Source: an uncultured Comamonadaceae bacterium (GTDB lineage: Bacteria > Pseudomonadota > Gammaproteobacteria > Burkholderiales > Burkholderiaceae). Taken from it: a stretch of 21,213 bases of DNA. The position numbers were made by a program, and so were the translations under genes. The DNA lies in assembly GCA_946482115.1 (NCBI GenBank), contig CAMLQP010000018.1, forward strand, positions 1 through 21,213, given 5' to 3'. The first letter of the stretch is position 1. Each line of letters opens with the position of its first letter. Below, in pieces: positions 6,886 to 14,854 of this stretch. Under the pieces are notes generated by a model, which worked only from the letters and a program-made list of their open reading frames with translations, searched no databases and was not told where the DNA came from.

Positions 6886-7035
6886 GGCGATGAATTGAAG
6901 TCTGGTGACGGCCGGCGGCTCACGTCCGCTCGTGGCGGTTGTGTATCGTGAGGTAAAAAGATGGCGGGTTATAGCACGCCCCCCATGACCCACCCGCATC
7001 GGCGCCAGCCGTTTCGACCACTTTTGTCAGTTTCC

Positions 7036-8163
7036 ATGCCACGCCCGATCCTTGCCACCGTACACCTCCCGGCCCTGCGCCACAACCTGGAGCGCGCCCG
7101 CCAGTGCGCGCCCGACGCGCGCGTCTGGGCGGTCGTCAAGGCCAACGCCTATGGTCACGGCATCGAGCGGGTCTTCGAAGGCCTGCGCGGCGCCGACGGC
7201 TTCGCGCTGCTGGATCTGGCCGAGGCCGAACGGGTGCGCGCCCTGGGCTGGCGCGGCCCCATCCTGCTGCTCGAAGGCGTGTTCGAGCCGCGCGACCTGG
7301 AGCTGTGCTCACGCCTGGGCCTGTGGCACGCCATCCACAACAACGAACAGATCGACTGGCTGGCCGCCCACAAGACCCATGCACCGCACCGCGTGTTCCT
7401 CAAGCTCAACTCGGGCATGAACCGCCTCGGTTTCCGGCCCGAGGCCTTTCGCAGCGCCTGGGCGCGGCTGGGTGCGCTGCCGCAGGTGGAGGAAATCTCG
7501 CTGATGACCCACTTCAGCGATGCCGACGGCCCGCGCGGCATCGCCCACCAGGTGGCGCTGTTCCAGGCCGCCGCCGGAGACCTGCCGGGCGAACGCAGCC
7601 TGTGCAACAGCGCGGCCACCCTGCGCTACGCCGCCGACCCGCTGGCCGAAGGCCTGCCGCTGGCGGCCGACTGGGTGCGCCCCGGCATCCTGGTCTACGG
7701 CGGCGCGCCCGACCACCCGGAACGCACCGCGAACGACTGGGACCTGTTGCCCGCCATGACGCTGGCCAGCCGCATCATCGGCGTGCAGGACCTGGCCGCG
7801 GGCGACACCGTGGGCTACGGCTCCACCTTCACCGCGCCGCACGCTCTGCGCGTCGGGGTGGTGGCCTGCGGCTACGCCGACGGCTACCCGCGCCACGCGC
7901 CGGGCGGACTGGCAAATGGCACCCCGGTCCTGGTCGACGGCGTGCGCACCCGCATCGTCGGGCGCGTCAGCATGGACATGCTCACCGTGGACCTGACGCC
8001 AGTGCCGCAGGCCGGGCTGGGCAGCGAGGTGGTGCTGTGGGGCCGCAGCACCCACGGTGCGGTGCTGACCATCGACGAGGTCGCGCATGCGGCCGGCACC
8101 ATAGGCTACGAGCTGATGTGCGCGGTGGCGCCGCGCGTGCCGTTCGCGGTGGACGCGGGCTGA
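7036..8163 (+). CDS. alr: Alanine racemase
   Basis: A cytoplasmic PLP enzyme interconverting L- and D-alanine, which supplies D-alanine for peptidoglycan. At 375 residues it has normal length. Lys35 in [10 protein letters not shown] is the PLP-binding lysine, and Tyr261 in VGYGSTF is the second catalytic base. [24 protein letters not shown] and VRPGILVYG are the other family blocks, and the C-terminal barrel contains [13 protein letters not shown]. The ATG at 7036 was chosen because [17 protein letters not shown] matches the family N-terminus; the frame is open upstream to 6961 without homology. A TTATAG element at 6969-6974 might be its -10, without a good -35. The gene ends 6 bases from the convergent glycosyltransferase gene. 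A GCCGGG-TCGG-CCCGGC hairpin (8179-8194) lies just beyond but has no T-run. Confidence 0.95.
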   Translation: MPRPILATVHLPALRHNLERARQCAPDARVWAVVKANAYGHGIERVFEGLRGADGFALLDLAEAERVRALGWRGPILLLEGVFEPRDLELCSRLGLWHAIHNNEQIDWLAAHKTHAPHRVFLKLNSGMNRLGFRPEAFRSAWARLGALPQVEEISLMTHFSDADGPRGIAHQVALFQAAAGDLPGERSLCNSAATLRYAADPLAEGLPLAADWVRPGILVYGGAPDHPERTANDWDLLPAMTLASRIIGVQDLAAGDTVGYGSTFTAPHALRVGVVACGYADGYPRHAPGGLANGTPVLVDGVRTRIVGRVSMDMLTVDLTPVPQAGLGSEVVLWGRSTHGAVLTIDEVAHAAGTIGYELMCAVAPRVPFAVDAG

Positions 8164-8169
8164 GGATGG

Positions 8170-9708
8170 TCAGCGTCCGCCGGGTCGGCCCGGCGCGCAG
8201 TCGGCAAAACCGTAGCGTTCGCAGAACGGGTTGCCCTCCACCGGCAGCCCGGCCGGGATCTGGTGGAAACGCCGCGCGATCTCGGCCAGCACCTGGTCGC
8301 GGTAGGGCTGGTAGCGGAAGCCCTCGCCATCTAGCACGTAGTAGGTCACGCCCTCGACCACGAAGCTGCGCGCGCTGACGCGCTCGAAGAAGGGCGCGAA
8401 CTCTTCGAGGTGGAACGGGTTGCGGTCGAAGAGGCGCACGCGGCGGCCGTTCCACTCGCGGAAGTCGACGATCCAGTCGTCCTGGCGCGCGTGGTGGCGG
8501 CCGACGCCGAACACCGGCACGTAGCGGCCCGAGTAATAGGACAGCACCGCCGCCGGGCTGTAGGCGCGCGCCATCAGCCCGGCATCGGCCGGCAGGTCGG
8601 AGCGCAGCGCGCTCACGATGGCCGGCCCCTCGCGCAGGAACACGAGCTTTTCGTGGATGCCGGCCTTGGCCCACCACGCCAGCGGCGTGAACAGCAGCGC
8701 TGCGACGGCCAGCACATGGGGCACCGACAGCACCACGTTCCAGCGCAGCGCGCGCTTGAGCGCGTCGGCATCGAGCCGCAGGCCGGCCCACAGCACGAAC
8801 AGCGGCACGAAGCCCAGCACCCAGTGCAGGCCGATGCTGCGGCGCAGCCCCAGCAGCGCGAACACCAGCAGCGGGAACAGCCACAGCACGAGCACGGTGC
8901 GCGAGGCCGGCGGAACACCAAGGCCCCGCGCCCGCAGCGAACGCCACAGCAGCCAGGGCGTGAGCAGGTAGGCCAGCATCAGCAGGTAGACCGTTTCGTT
9001 CTCCCAGCCCCAGTCCGTGCCCTCGTTGCGGTTGAGGAAGTTGAACATGATGTTGCTCCAGCCATGCCAGGCGTTGTAGAGCAGGTTCACGGCGATGCTG
9101 GGCAATGCCAGCGCGAACATCAGCGGCAGCGACCACCAGCGCTCGCGGCGCCAGCCCAGCACGTGCACCGCGTAGGCCAGGCCCAGCAGCGCGGCGAAAT
9201 ACTTGGACAGGAAGGCCAGGCCCACGAACAGCCCGGCCAGCGCGTACCAGCCGGCGCGGCCGCCGCCGGCCTGGCACTGGTCGGCGCGCAGGTAGCACCA
9301 GGCCGAAACGGCCATGAAGAACACCAGCGGCGTGTCGGTGGTGACCAGCACGAACAGCCACGACCACGGCAGCGCCAAGTAGGCCGCGCCCGCCATCCAG
9401 GCGCTGGCCTCGCGCTCGGCCGGCAGCCAGCGGCGCGCCAGGTCCACCACGCCCAGCGCGATCACGCTGGTCACGGCCACGGTGGCCAGGCGCAGCGCCA
9501 GCGTCGAATCGCCCAGCAGCCGCAGCACGGCCAGCCACCAGCCCACCATGGGCGGGTGGTCCGAATAGCCCCAGGCGGGGTGGACACCCCACTGGTAGAA
9601 GAAAGCCTCGTCACCAGTCATGGGGAACATGGCGGCCAGCGCGAGCTTGAGGGCCAGCGTGAGCGCGAACACCCAGGCGAAGGTGCGGCGGGCGGAATCG
9701 ACGGTCAT
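8170..9708 (-). CDS. Family 39 glycosyltransferase, ArnT/PMT-like integral membrane protein
   Basis: A 512-residue inner-membrane glycosyltransferase of the GT-C fold (PMT_2/ArnT-like). Such enzymes take a sugar from a polyprenyl-phosphate carrier and attach it, on the periplasmic side, to lipid A, glycan or protein. After the first helix (about 10-28) comes GDEAFFYQWG...GYSDHPPMVGW, with the conserved acidic pair position and the DHPP motif of this family. Nine to eleven further hydrophobic segments follow up to about residue 360, then a soluble C-terminal domain. It is the last gene of the minus-strand unit. Its ATG follows the preceding stop after one base (TGA-C-ATG), so the two are probably translationally coupled. 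The HAD-UbiA and ArnE/F-like genes suggest its donor is a polyprenyl-phosphate pentose. The acceptor is unknown. Confidence 0.85.
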   Translation of the reverse strand: MTVDSARRTFAWVFALTLALKLALAAMFPMTGDEAFFYQWGVHPAWGYSDHPPMVGWWLAVLRLLGDSTLALRLATVAVTSVIALGVVDLARRWLPAEREASAWMAGAAYLALPWSWLFVLVTTDTPLVFFMAVSAWCYLRADQCQAGGGRAGWYALAGLFVGLAFLSKYFAALLGLAYAVHVLGWRRERWWSLPLMFALALPSIAVNLLYNAWHGWSNIMFNFLNRNEGTDWGWENETVYLLMLAYLLTPWLLWRSLRARGLGVPPASRTVLVLWLFPLLVFALLGLRRSIGLHWVLGFVPLFVLWAGLRLDADALKRALRWNVVLSVPHVLAVAALLFTPLAWWAKAGIHEKLVFLREGPAIVSALRSDLPADAGLMARAYSPAAVLSYYSGRYVPVFGVGRHHARQDDWIVDFREWNGRRVRLFDRNPFHLEEFAPFFERVSARSFVVEGVTYYVLDGEGFRYQPYRDQVLAEIARRFHQIPAGLPVEGNPFCERYGFADCAPGRPGGR

Positions 9709-9709
9709 G

Positions 9710-10063
9710 TCAGGCGTCCAGGGCGAGCAGCAGCACGCCCGCCACGATCAGGCCGCAGCCCGCGAGCCGCTGCCAGGAAAAGGGTTCGCCCAGCCAGCCG
9801 ATGCCGAGGGCGAAGGTGAAGACGAAACCCAGGCTCACCAGCGGGTAGGCCAGGCTCACGTCCAGGCGCGAGAGCACCCAGAGCCAGGCCACGGCGCTCA
9901 GGCCGTAGAGCCCCAGGCCCAGCCAGACCAGCGGGCTGGTCAGCGCCTGGGCATAGGTGGCGGCCACGCCGTCGGCGGCCTTCATGCCGGCTTTCATGGC
10001 GATCTGGGCCGCCGCCGACAGGGCCACGCAGGTCACGGCCAGACCAAGCGCCAGGGATTTCAT
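9710..10063 (-). CDS. Small four-helix EamA/SMR-type membrane protein, ArnE/ArnF-like flippase candidate
   Basis: A 117-residue protein made of four transmembrane helices (about residues 3-22, 42-62, 68-88 and 95-115). Length and layout match the small multidrug resistance/EamA superfamily, including ArnE and ArnF, which flip undecaprenyl-phosphate aminoarabinose. Visible blocks are QIAMKAGMK after helix 1, SRLDVSLAYPLVSLGFVF in helix 3 and the WLGEPFSWQRLAGCGLIVAG block typical of the fold. A GAGGA ribosome site lies upstream of the ATG at 10063. It sits 17 bases after the HAD-UbiA gene and one base before the GT39 gene, exactly where a lipid-linked sugar flippase would be expected. ArnE/F act as a pair; only one subunit is present here, so it may act as a homodimer. 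Drug efflux is the alternative. Confidence 0.75.
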   Translation of the reverse strand: MKSLALGLAVTCVALSAAAQIAMKAGMKAADGVAATYAQALTSPLVWLGLGLYGLSAVAWLWVLSRLDVSLAYPLVSLGFVFTFALGIGWLGEPFSWQRLAGCGLIVAGVLLLALDA

Positions 10064-10080
10064 GGGGGTCGTCCTCGTGT

Positions 10081-11559
10081 TCAGGTTCCGATGAGGGTGG
10101 CGCGCACCGGCGCCCAGGTGGCCAGCGCCGCCAGCAGCCCGACCGCCACCAGCGCCAGCCAGCTCGGCCGGTCGCGCAGGGCGAATTCCACCGGGTCCTC
10201 GCCGTGCAGCTCGCGGCGGCCCACCTTGAGCCAGATGCGCATGAGCCACAGCAGCAGCAGCGGCACCACGGCCCAGAGCCACTCGGGCTCGCGGTAGAGC
10301 TCGCGGCCGTTCTGGCTGTCGATGTAGAGCGCCAGCACCAGCACCGCCATGAAGCCGCTGGCGATGCCCATGGCGCGCAGCGCCGACAGGTCGTCCTGGT
10401 GGTAGCCGCGGCCCGGGGTGCGCGTGGCCTCGCTCAGCAGCAGCTCCTCCAGCTCGGCGCAGCGCTTGACCAGCGCCAGACTCAGGAACAGGAACAGCGA
10501 CAGCGCGAGCAGCCAGTTGGACAGCGTCACGTCCGCCGCCGCCGCGCCGGCCACCAGACGCAGGGTGTAGAGGCCGGAGAGCAGCAGCACGTCGAGCAGC
10601 GCCAGCCGCTTGAGCGCAAGCGAGTACCCGAGCGTGAGCACGGCGTAGACCAGCAGCACCCCCGCGAACGGCAGCGAGACCCGCAACGCCAGCACGAAGG
10701 CGGCCGCCATCATCAGCACGCCCAGCCCGACCGCGAACGCGATGCCCATGCGGCCAGCCGCCAGCGGCCGGTGGCGCTTGGTGCGGTGCACGCGGTCATT
10801 GGGCAGGTCCAGCAGGTCGTTGAGCAGGTAGGTCGCCGAGGCGCACAGCCCGAAGGCCACGAAGGCCAGCGCCGTGGCGGCCCAGGCCTGGGGGTCGAGC
10901 GAATGGGCCGCCAGCAGCGGCACGAACAGCAGGGCGTTCTTGGCCCACTGCTTGAGGCGGATGGCGCGCAGCACCGTGCCCGGCGTCAGCGGCTCGCGCT
11001 CGAACACGCGGGCCTGCGGGTGGGTGCGGCGCAGCTTGGCCAGCACCGCGCCGCCAGCGTTGGCGGCCACCGCCTCGGCGGCGCCCTGCCACACCGGCAG
11101 GTCGTCGCGGCTGTTGCCGGCGTAGGCCCAGCGCTCATGGCCCCGGGCGCGGGCGTGTTCCGCGATGGCCTCGCGCTTGTGGACACGGCTCAGGTTGGGG
11201 CCGTCGGGCACGGTGCCCAGGGTGTCGGCGAACAGGCCCAGGTGGTCGGCCACGGCGCGCGCGATGCGGGCATCGGCCGCGCTGGCCAGCACCAGCGTGC
11301 GGCCGCGCGCGTGCTCGGCGCGCAGGAAAGCCAGCACGCGCTCGTCGTAGGGCAGCTGCGCGGGCGCGGGCCGCACGGCATCGGCCAGGCGGCGCTTGAA
11401 GCCGGCCTTGCCCAGCAGCAGCCAGGCGAACAGGCGCAGCAGGTTGAGCGGGTGGCGGCGCAGCAGCAGCAGGACCGACTCGTGCAGCGTGTCGGTGCGC
11501 ACGAGCGTGCCGTCGAGATCCACATAGAGCGGCGGTGCGTCGGACAAGGCGTGTTCCAT
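10081..11559 (-). CDS. HAD phosphatase-UbiA prenyltransferase fusion (polyprenyl-phosphate phosphoribosyltransferase-like)
   Basis: A 492-residue two-domain protein. Residues 1-190 are a HAD hydrolase: motif I YVDLDGT (Asp14, Asp16), motif II LASAAD (about 91-96), a Lys at about 128 and motif IV AGNSRDDLP (about 147-155). Residues 195-490 are a UbiA-type membrane prenyltransferase with about eight helices. Its first acidic motif is N247-D248-x2-D251-x3-D255, followed by TKRHRPLAAG. Its second is YSLALKRLALLDV (312-324) followed by RLVAGA. These match the Rv3806c/decaprenyl-phosphate phosphoribosyltransferase branch rather than 4-hydroxybenzoate prenyltransferases. The inferred chemistry is transfer of phosphoribose to a polyprenyl phosphate, after which the HAD domain removes the 5-phosphate. 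It lies 19 bases after the MFS gene in the five-gene unit. DprE1/DprE2 epimerase genes are not here. Confidence 0.85.
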   Translation of the reverse strand: MEHALSDAPPLYVDLDGTLVRTDTLHESVLLLLRRHPLNLLRLFAWLLLGKAGFKRRLADAVRPAPAQLPYDERVLAFLRAEHARGRTLVLASAADARIARAVADHLGLFADTLGTVPDGPNLSRVHKREAIAEHARARGHERWAYAGNSRDDLPVWQGAAEAVAANAGGAVLAKLRRTHPQARVFEREPLTPGTVLRAIRLKQWAKNALLFVPLLAAHSLDPQAWAATALAFVAFGLCASATYLLNDLLDLPNDRVHRTKRHRPLAAGRMGIAFAVGLGVLMMAAAFVLALRVSLPFAGVLLVYAVLTLGYSLALKRLALLDVLLLSGLYTLRLVAGAAAADVTLSNWLLALSLFLFLSLALVKRCAELEELLLSEATRTPGRGYHQDDLSALRAMGIASGFMAVLVLALYIDSQNGRELYREPEWLWAVVPLLLLWLMRIWLKVGRRELHGEDPVEFALRDRPSWLALVAVGLLAALATWAPVRATLIGT

Positions 11560-11578
11560 GAAACGGTAGGCCGCGATT

Positions 11579-12826
11579 TTAGGTGGCGGCTTCGCGCAGC
11601 AGCGGGCGCATCGCCCACAGGCCCAGCGCGGGGCCCAGCGCCAGCCCCGTGAGCAGCAGCCCCAGCGGCACGCGCGCCGACAGTTCGACGAACAGCAGGA
11701 TGCTGGCGATGGAGATGGCGAAACCGATGCTGTTGACCAGGGTGAGCACGCTGCCCACGGCCTGCGGCGGCGCGTTGGTGGCGGTCAGGGCGGAGAACTG
11801 CGGCGAGTCGCCCGCGACCGTGATGCCCCAGACCAGCAGCCACAGCGCGAAAGCCGCGTCACCCGCCCCCACCATCCAGGGCGCCAGCAGGCAGCACAGG
11901 CCGCTGATGGCCAGCTGCGCCGAGGCCACGCGCGCGCTGCCCCAGCGCCGGGCGGCGAAGCCCCCCGCCACGCAGCCGATGGCGCCCGAGGCCAGCACCG
12001 CGAACGCCGCCCACGACAGCGCGGTGCCCGACAGCCGGGTGGCCAGGATCAGCGGCACCAGCACCCACAGGGTGTAGAGCTCCCACATGTGGCCGAAATA
12101 GCCCAGCACCGAGCTGCGCACGCGCGTGTCGGTCCAGACGGCGGCAAGCGCGCGCCACTGCAGCGTGCTCACGCGCGCGGGCGCGGCCGGCGGATCGCCC
12201 AGGGTGGCGTGCAGCAGCACGCCGCCGCCGCCGGCGAGCGCGGCCACGCCCAGCATCAGGACGTGCCAGGGCAGGGCATCGCCCAGGGCGCGCAGCGCGT
12301 GGGCGCTGGCCGAGCCCAGCACCAGCGCGCCGATCAGCAGCCCCAGCGCCGCGCCCAGGCCGCGCGGGTACCACTGCGCGGCGATCTTCATGCCCACGGG
12401 GTAGATGCCGGCCAGGAAGAAGCCGGTGGCGAAGCGCCAGGCCAGCAGCGCCGGGTAATGCGCCACCATGGCCCAGGCGCCCACGGTGCAGGCGGCGCCG
12501 GCCAGCGCGCACACCAGGAACACCCGGCGTGGCGGCCAGCGGTCGGCCACGGCCAGCAGGGCGAACACCAGCGTGCCGGCGATGAAGCCGAACTGCAGCG
12601 CCGAGGTCAGCGCGCCCACCGCCGTGACCGGCCAGCCGAACTCGCGCTGCAGGTCGGGCATCACGGCGTTGATGGCGAACCACAGCGAGGTGCCGGCGAA
12701 CTGCGCCGCCACCAGCACCGGCAGGACGTGACCCGGCACGACCGAAGCCCCCACGCTCCCCGCTGCGCGTGGTTCGCTGCCCCCCAGGGGGGCGTTCGCG
12801 CCTTCGGGCGGCCGGGCGGCGCTCAT
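11579..12826 (-). CDS. Major facilitator superfamily transporter
   Basis: A 415-residue transporter with about twelve hydrophobic helices. Recognisable MFS features are AINAVMPDLQREFGWP before helix 2, a DRWPPRRVFL loop between helices 2 and 3, and WRFATGFFLAGIYPVGMKIAAQW in helix 4. The substrate cannot be told. The ATG at 12826 overlaps the stop of the HD-GYP gene (ATGA), which suggests translational coupling. The first 25 or so residues, rich in Ala, Pro and Gly, are encoded by a palindromic repeat-like element and are not typical of the family. Initiation at an in-frame GTG near 12741, just before VPGHVLPVLVAAQF, is a real alternative. It may or may not belong functionally with the lipid-linked sugar genes downstream. 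Confidence 0.8.
   Translation of the reverse strand: MSAARPPEGANAPLGGSEPRAAGSVGASVVPGHVLPVLVAAQFAGTSLWFAINAVMPDLQREFGWPVTAVGALTSALQFGFIAGTLVFALLAVADRWPPRRVFLVCALAGAACTVGAWAMVAHYPALLAWRFATGFFLAGIYPVGMKIAAQWYPRGLGAALGLLIGALVLGSASAHALRALGDALPWHVLMLGVAALAGGGGVLLHATLGDPPAAPARVSTLQWRALAAVWTDTRVRSSVLGYFGHMWELYTLWVLVPLILATRLSGTALSWAAFAVLASGAIGCVAGGFAARRWGSARVASAQLAISGLCCLLAPWMVGAGDAAFALWLLVWGITVAGDSPQFSALTATNAPPQAVGSVLTLVNSIGFAISIASILLFVELSARVPLGLLLTGLALGPALGLWAMRPLLREAAT
12748..12820. repeat. Palindromic REP-like element of the Comamonadaceae type
   Basis: The segment contains a perfect inverted repeat GCCCCCC-A-GGGGGGC (12779-12793) and a CGCC-TTCG-GGCG hairpin with a UUCG-type loop (12799-12810), introduced by CCCCCACGCT. 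Sequences of this build (CCCCCACGCT..., then a C-run/G-run palindrome, then a CCTTCGGGCGG-like hairpin) are common between genes in Comamonadaceae genomes, from my recollection. Here it lies inside the annotated start of the MFS gene. No second copy is in the window. Confidence 0.6.
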
Positions 12827-14784
12827 GACAAGTAAGGCGTGATGTCCACCTCGTCGATCTGCTCGGGCAGCAGGAAGCGCGCGGCGTAGGCGCGGTAGAC
12901 GCCGGAGGTGAGGAAAAGCTCGAACAGCACCGGGTCGATGTGGCCCCGGTCGCGGAAGCGCGCAAGCAGCCGCACCGATTCCGACAGGGTCTTGAGGCCT
13001 TTGTAGGGCCGGTCGGAGGCGGTCAGGGCCTCGAAGATGTCGGCGATGGCCATGATGCGCGCGGGCACCGAGAGCTGGGCGGCCGTCAGGCCCAGCGGGT
13101 AGCCGGTGCCGGTCAGCGTCTCGTGGTGGGTGCCGGCGTATTCGGGCACGCGCCGCAGGTGCTCGGGGAACGGGAGCTGTTCCAGCATGGTGATGGTCTG
13201 GATGATGTGCTCGTTGATCTTGAAGCGCTCCTCGGGCGTGAGCGTGCCGTAGGGGATGTTGAGGTTGTAGACCTCGCCCTGGTCGTACAGGTGCTCGCGC
13301 GGGCGCAGGTTGAAGCGCTCGCCCGTGGCGGGCGCCGCGCCGCCGGGCCAGGCGATGCGGTGGTGCGGCTGGTCGGCCAGCAGCGGCTCCCACACCGGCA
13401 GCTCGGGCGCGGGCGTGGCCTCGAAGCGGCGGCGCTCGTCGTGGGCCAGGCCCAGCCGGTTGTCGAAATGGCGCAGCCAGCGCTGCCCGGCGATGCGGCG
13501 CACCCGCTCGCGATCGGCCTCGTCCATGTGTTCGCTGCCGAGGTTGCAGGCAGCGATGAAACGGAAGTCGTCCAGCAGCCGGGCCTTGCGCTGCGCGAAG
13601 CCCGCATCCGCCGCCTCGCGCGGCTCGCCACGTTCGTGGATGGCCTCCAGCCGCTCGATCGCGGCATCGCGCAGCAGCACCTCGAAGCGGGTGCGCACCT
13701 CGTGGATGCGGTTGTAGATGGTTTCCAGCTTGGTGGCCTTGTCCACCACGTACTCGGGCGTGGTCACCTTGCCGCAGTCGTGCAGCCAGGCGCCGATGCG
13801 GAACTCGCGCCGCTCCTCGTCGTTGTGGAAGCGGAAATCGGCCAGCGGCCCCTCGGTCACGCCTTCCGCGGCGTCGGCCAGCATCTGCGCCAGCTCGGGC
13901 ACCCGTTCGCAGTGGCCACCGGTGTAGGCGCTCTTGGTGTCGATGGCGCCAGCGATGACCTTGATCATGGAATCCATGAGGCGCTTCTGCGCGGCCAGCA
14001 GGTTCTGGTTCTCCAGCGCCACCGCCGCCTGCGCCGCCAGCGCCTCCATGAACCCGACCGTGTCCCGGTCGAACGGCCCCACCGCGCCGGTCTCGGGATC
14101 CTCGCAGTTGAGCAGCTGCAGCACGCCGATGATCTCGCCCTCGCGCGGCGACAGCGCCACCGTCAGCATGGAGATGGTGCGAAAGCCGGACTGCTCGCTG
14201 AACTGCCGGGTGCCGGTGAGGTCGAAGCGCGTCTCGGCATAGACGTCGTCGATCACCACGCTTTCGCCGGTGTGGGCCACGTAGGTGGATACGTAGCGTT
14301 TCACCGGCTCGCCGCCGTCCTCGAACAGGGGCAGCTCCACCACCGGCAGCGGCGCGTCCTTGTTGGTGCGCACGGCAATGCGCAGGGTCCGCTGCTCGGT
14401 CTTGACGAACAGCGTGGCCACCTGGCAGTGCGCCACGTCCCGCGCGCCCGAGAGCACGTGATCGAACAGCGCCTCGCGGTCGGGCTCGCTGCCCAGCCGT
14501 ATGCCGGTCTGCACCAGATGGGCCAGCTTGGCGCGGGCCAGCTCCAGCGCGTCGGCGTGCTGCTGCAGCGACAGCCGCAGGCGCCGCTGCTGGCGGCCGA
14601 AGCGGCGCGCGCTGTAGATGGCCACCGGCACCAGCAGCAGCAGCACCAGCGCCAGCGCCAGCACCGTTTCCTCGCGCACCTCCAGCACGAAACCCAGCAC
14701 GCCGCCGCCCAGCGGCGTGGCAGGCGCCGGTTCCGGGTGGGCGATCAGGACCGGCAGAAGGCCCAGGGCGGTGTTGAACATCAT
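12823..14784 (-). CDS. GAF and HD-GYP-type domain protein, probable c-di-GMP phosphodiesterase
   Basis: A 653-residue membrane-anchored signalling protein. One transmembrane helix lies at about 41-57, then a GAF domain at about 90-258 and an HD domain with WLHDCGK (His335-Asp336). About 215 residues later comes HHETLTGTGYP (553-563), followed by PARIMAIADIFEALTASDRPYK. Canonical HD-GYP proteins hydrolyse c-di-GMP and read HHExxDGxGYP; here the Asp before Gly is Thr, while the two His, Glu and GYP are kept. The stretch between HD and GYP is longer than usual. Activity is plausible but not certain. Start is the ATG at 14784 or the adjoining ATG at 14781. It heads the five-gene unit and diverges from the histidine kinase gene across 70 bases. 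Confidence 0.85.
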   Translation of the reverse strand: MMFNTALGLLPVLIAHPEPAPATPLGGGVLGFVLEVREETVLALALVLLLLVPVAIYSARRFGRQQRRLRLSLQQHADALELARAKLAHLVQTGIRLGSEPDREALFDHVLSGARDVAHCQVATLFVKTEQRTLRIAVRTNKDAPLPVVELPLFEDGGEPVKRYVSTYVAHTGESVVIDDVYAETRFDLTGTRQFSEQSGFRTISMLTVALSPREGEIIGVLQLLNCEDPETGAVGPFDRDTVGFMEALAAQAAVALENQNLLAAQKRLMDSMIKVIAGAIDTKSAYTGGHCERVPELAQMLADAAEGVTEGPLADFRFHNDEERREFRIGAWLHDCGKVTTPEYVVDKATKLETIYNRIHEVRTRFEVLLRDAAIERLEAIHERGEPREAADAGFAQRKARLLDDFRFIAACNLGSEHMDEADRERVRRIAGQRWLRHFDNRLGLAHDERRRFEATPAPELPVWEPLLADQPHHRIAWPGGAAPATGERFNLRPREHLYDQGEVYNLNIPYGTLTPEERFKINEHIIQTITMLEQLPFPEHLRRVPEYAGTHHETLTGTGYPLGLTAAQLSVPARIMAIADIFEALTASDRPYKGLKTLSESVRLLARFRDRGHIDPVLFELFLTSGVYRAYAARFLLPEQIDEVDITPYLS

Positions 14785-14854
14785 CAGTGCCCGTTTTTAG
14801 CCAGAAGTCCGCGCCTGCGCCAGCAAAATTCCGGGTTCCCCAAAAGTATCAAAA

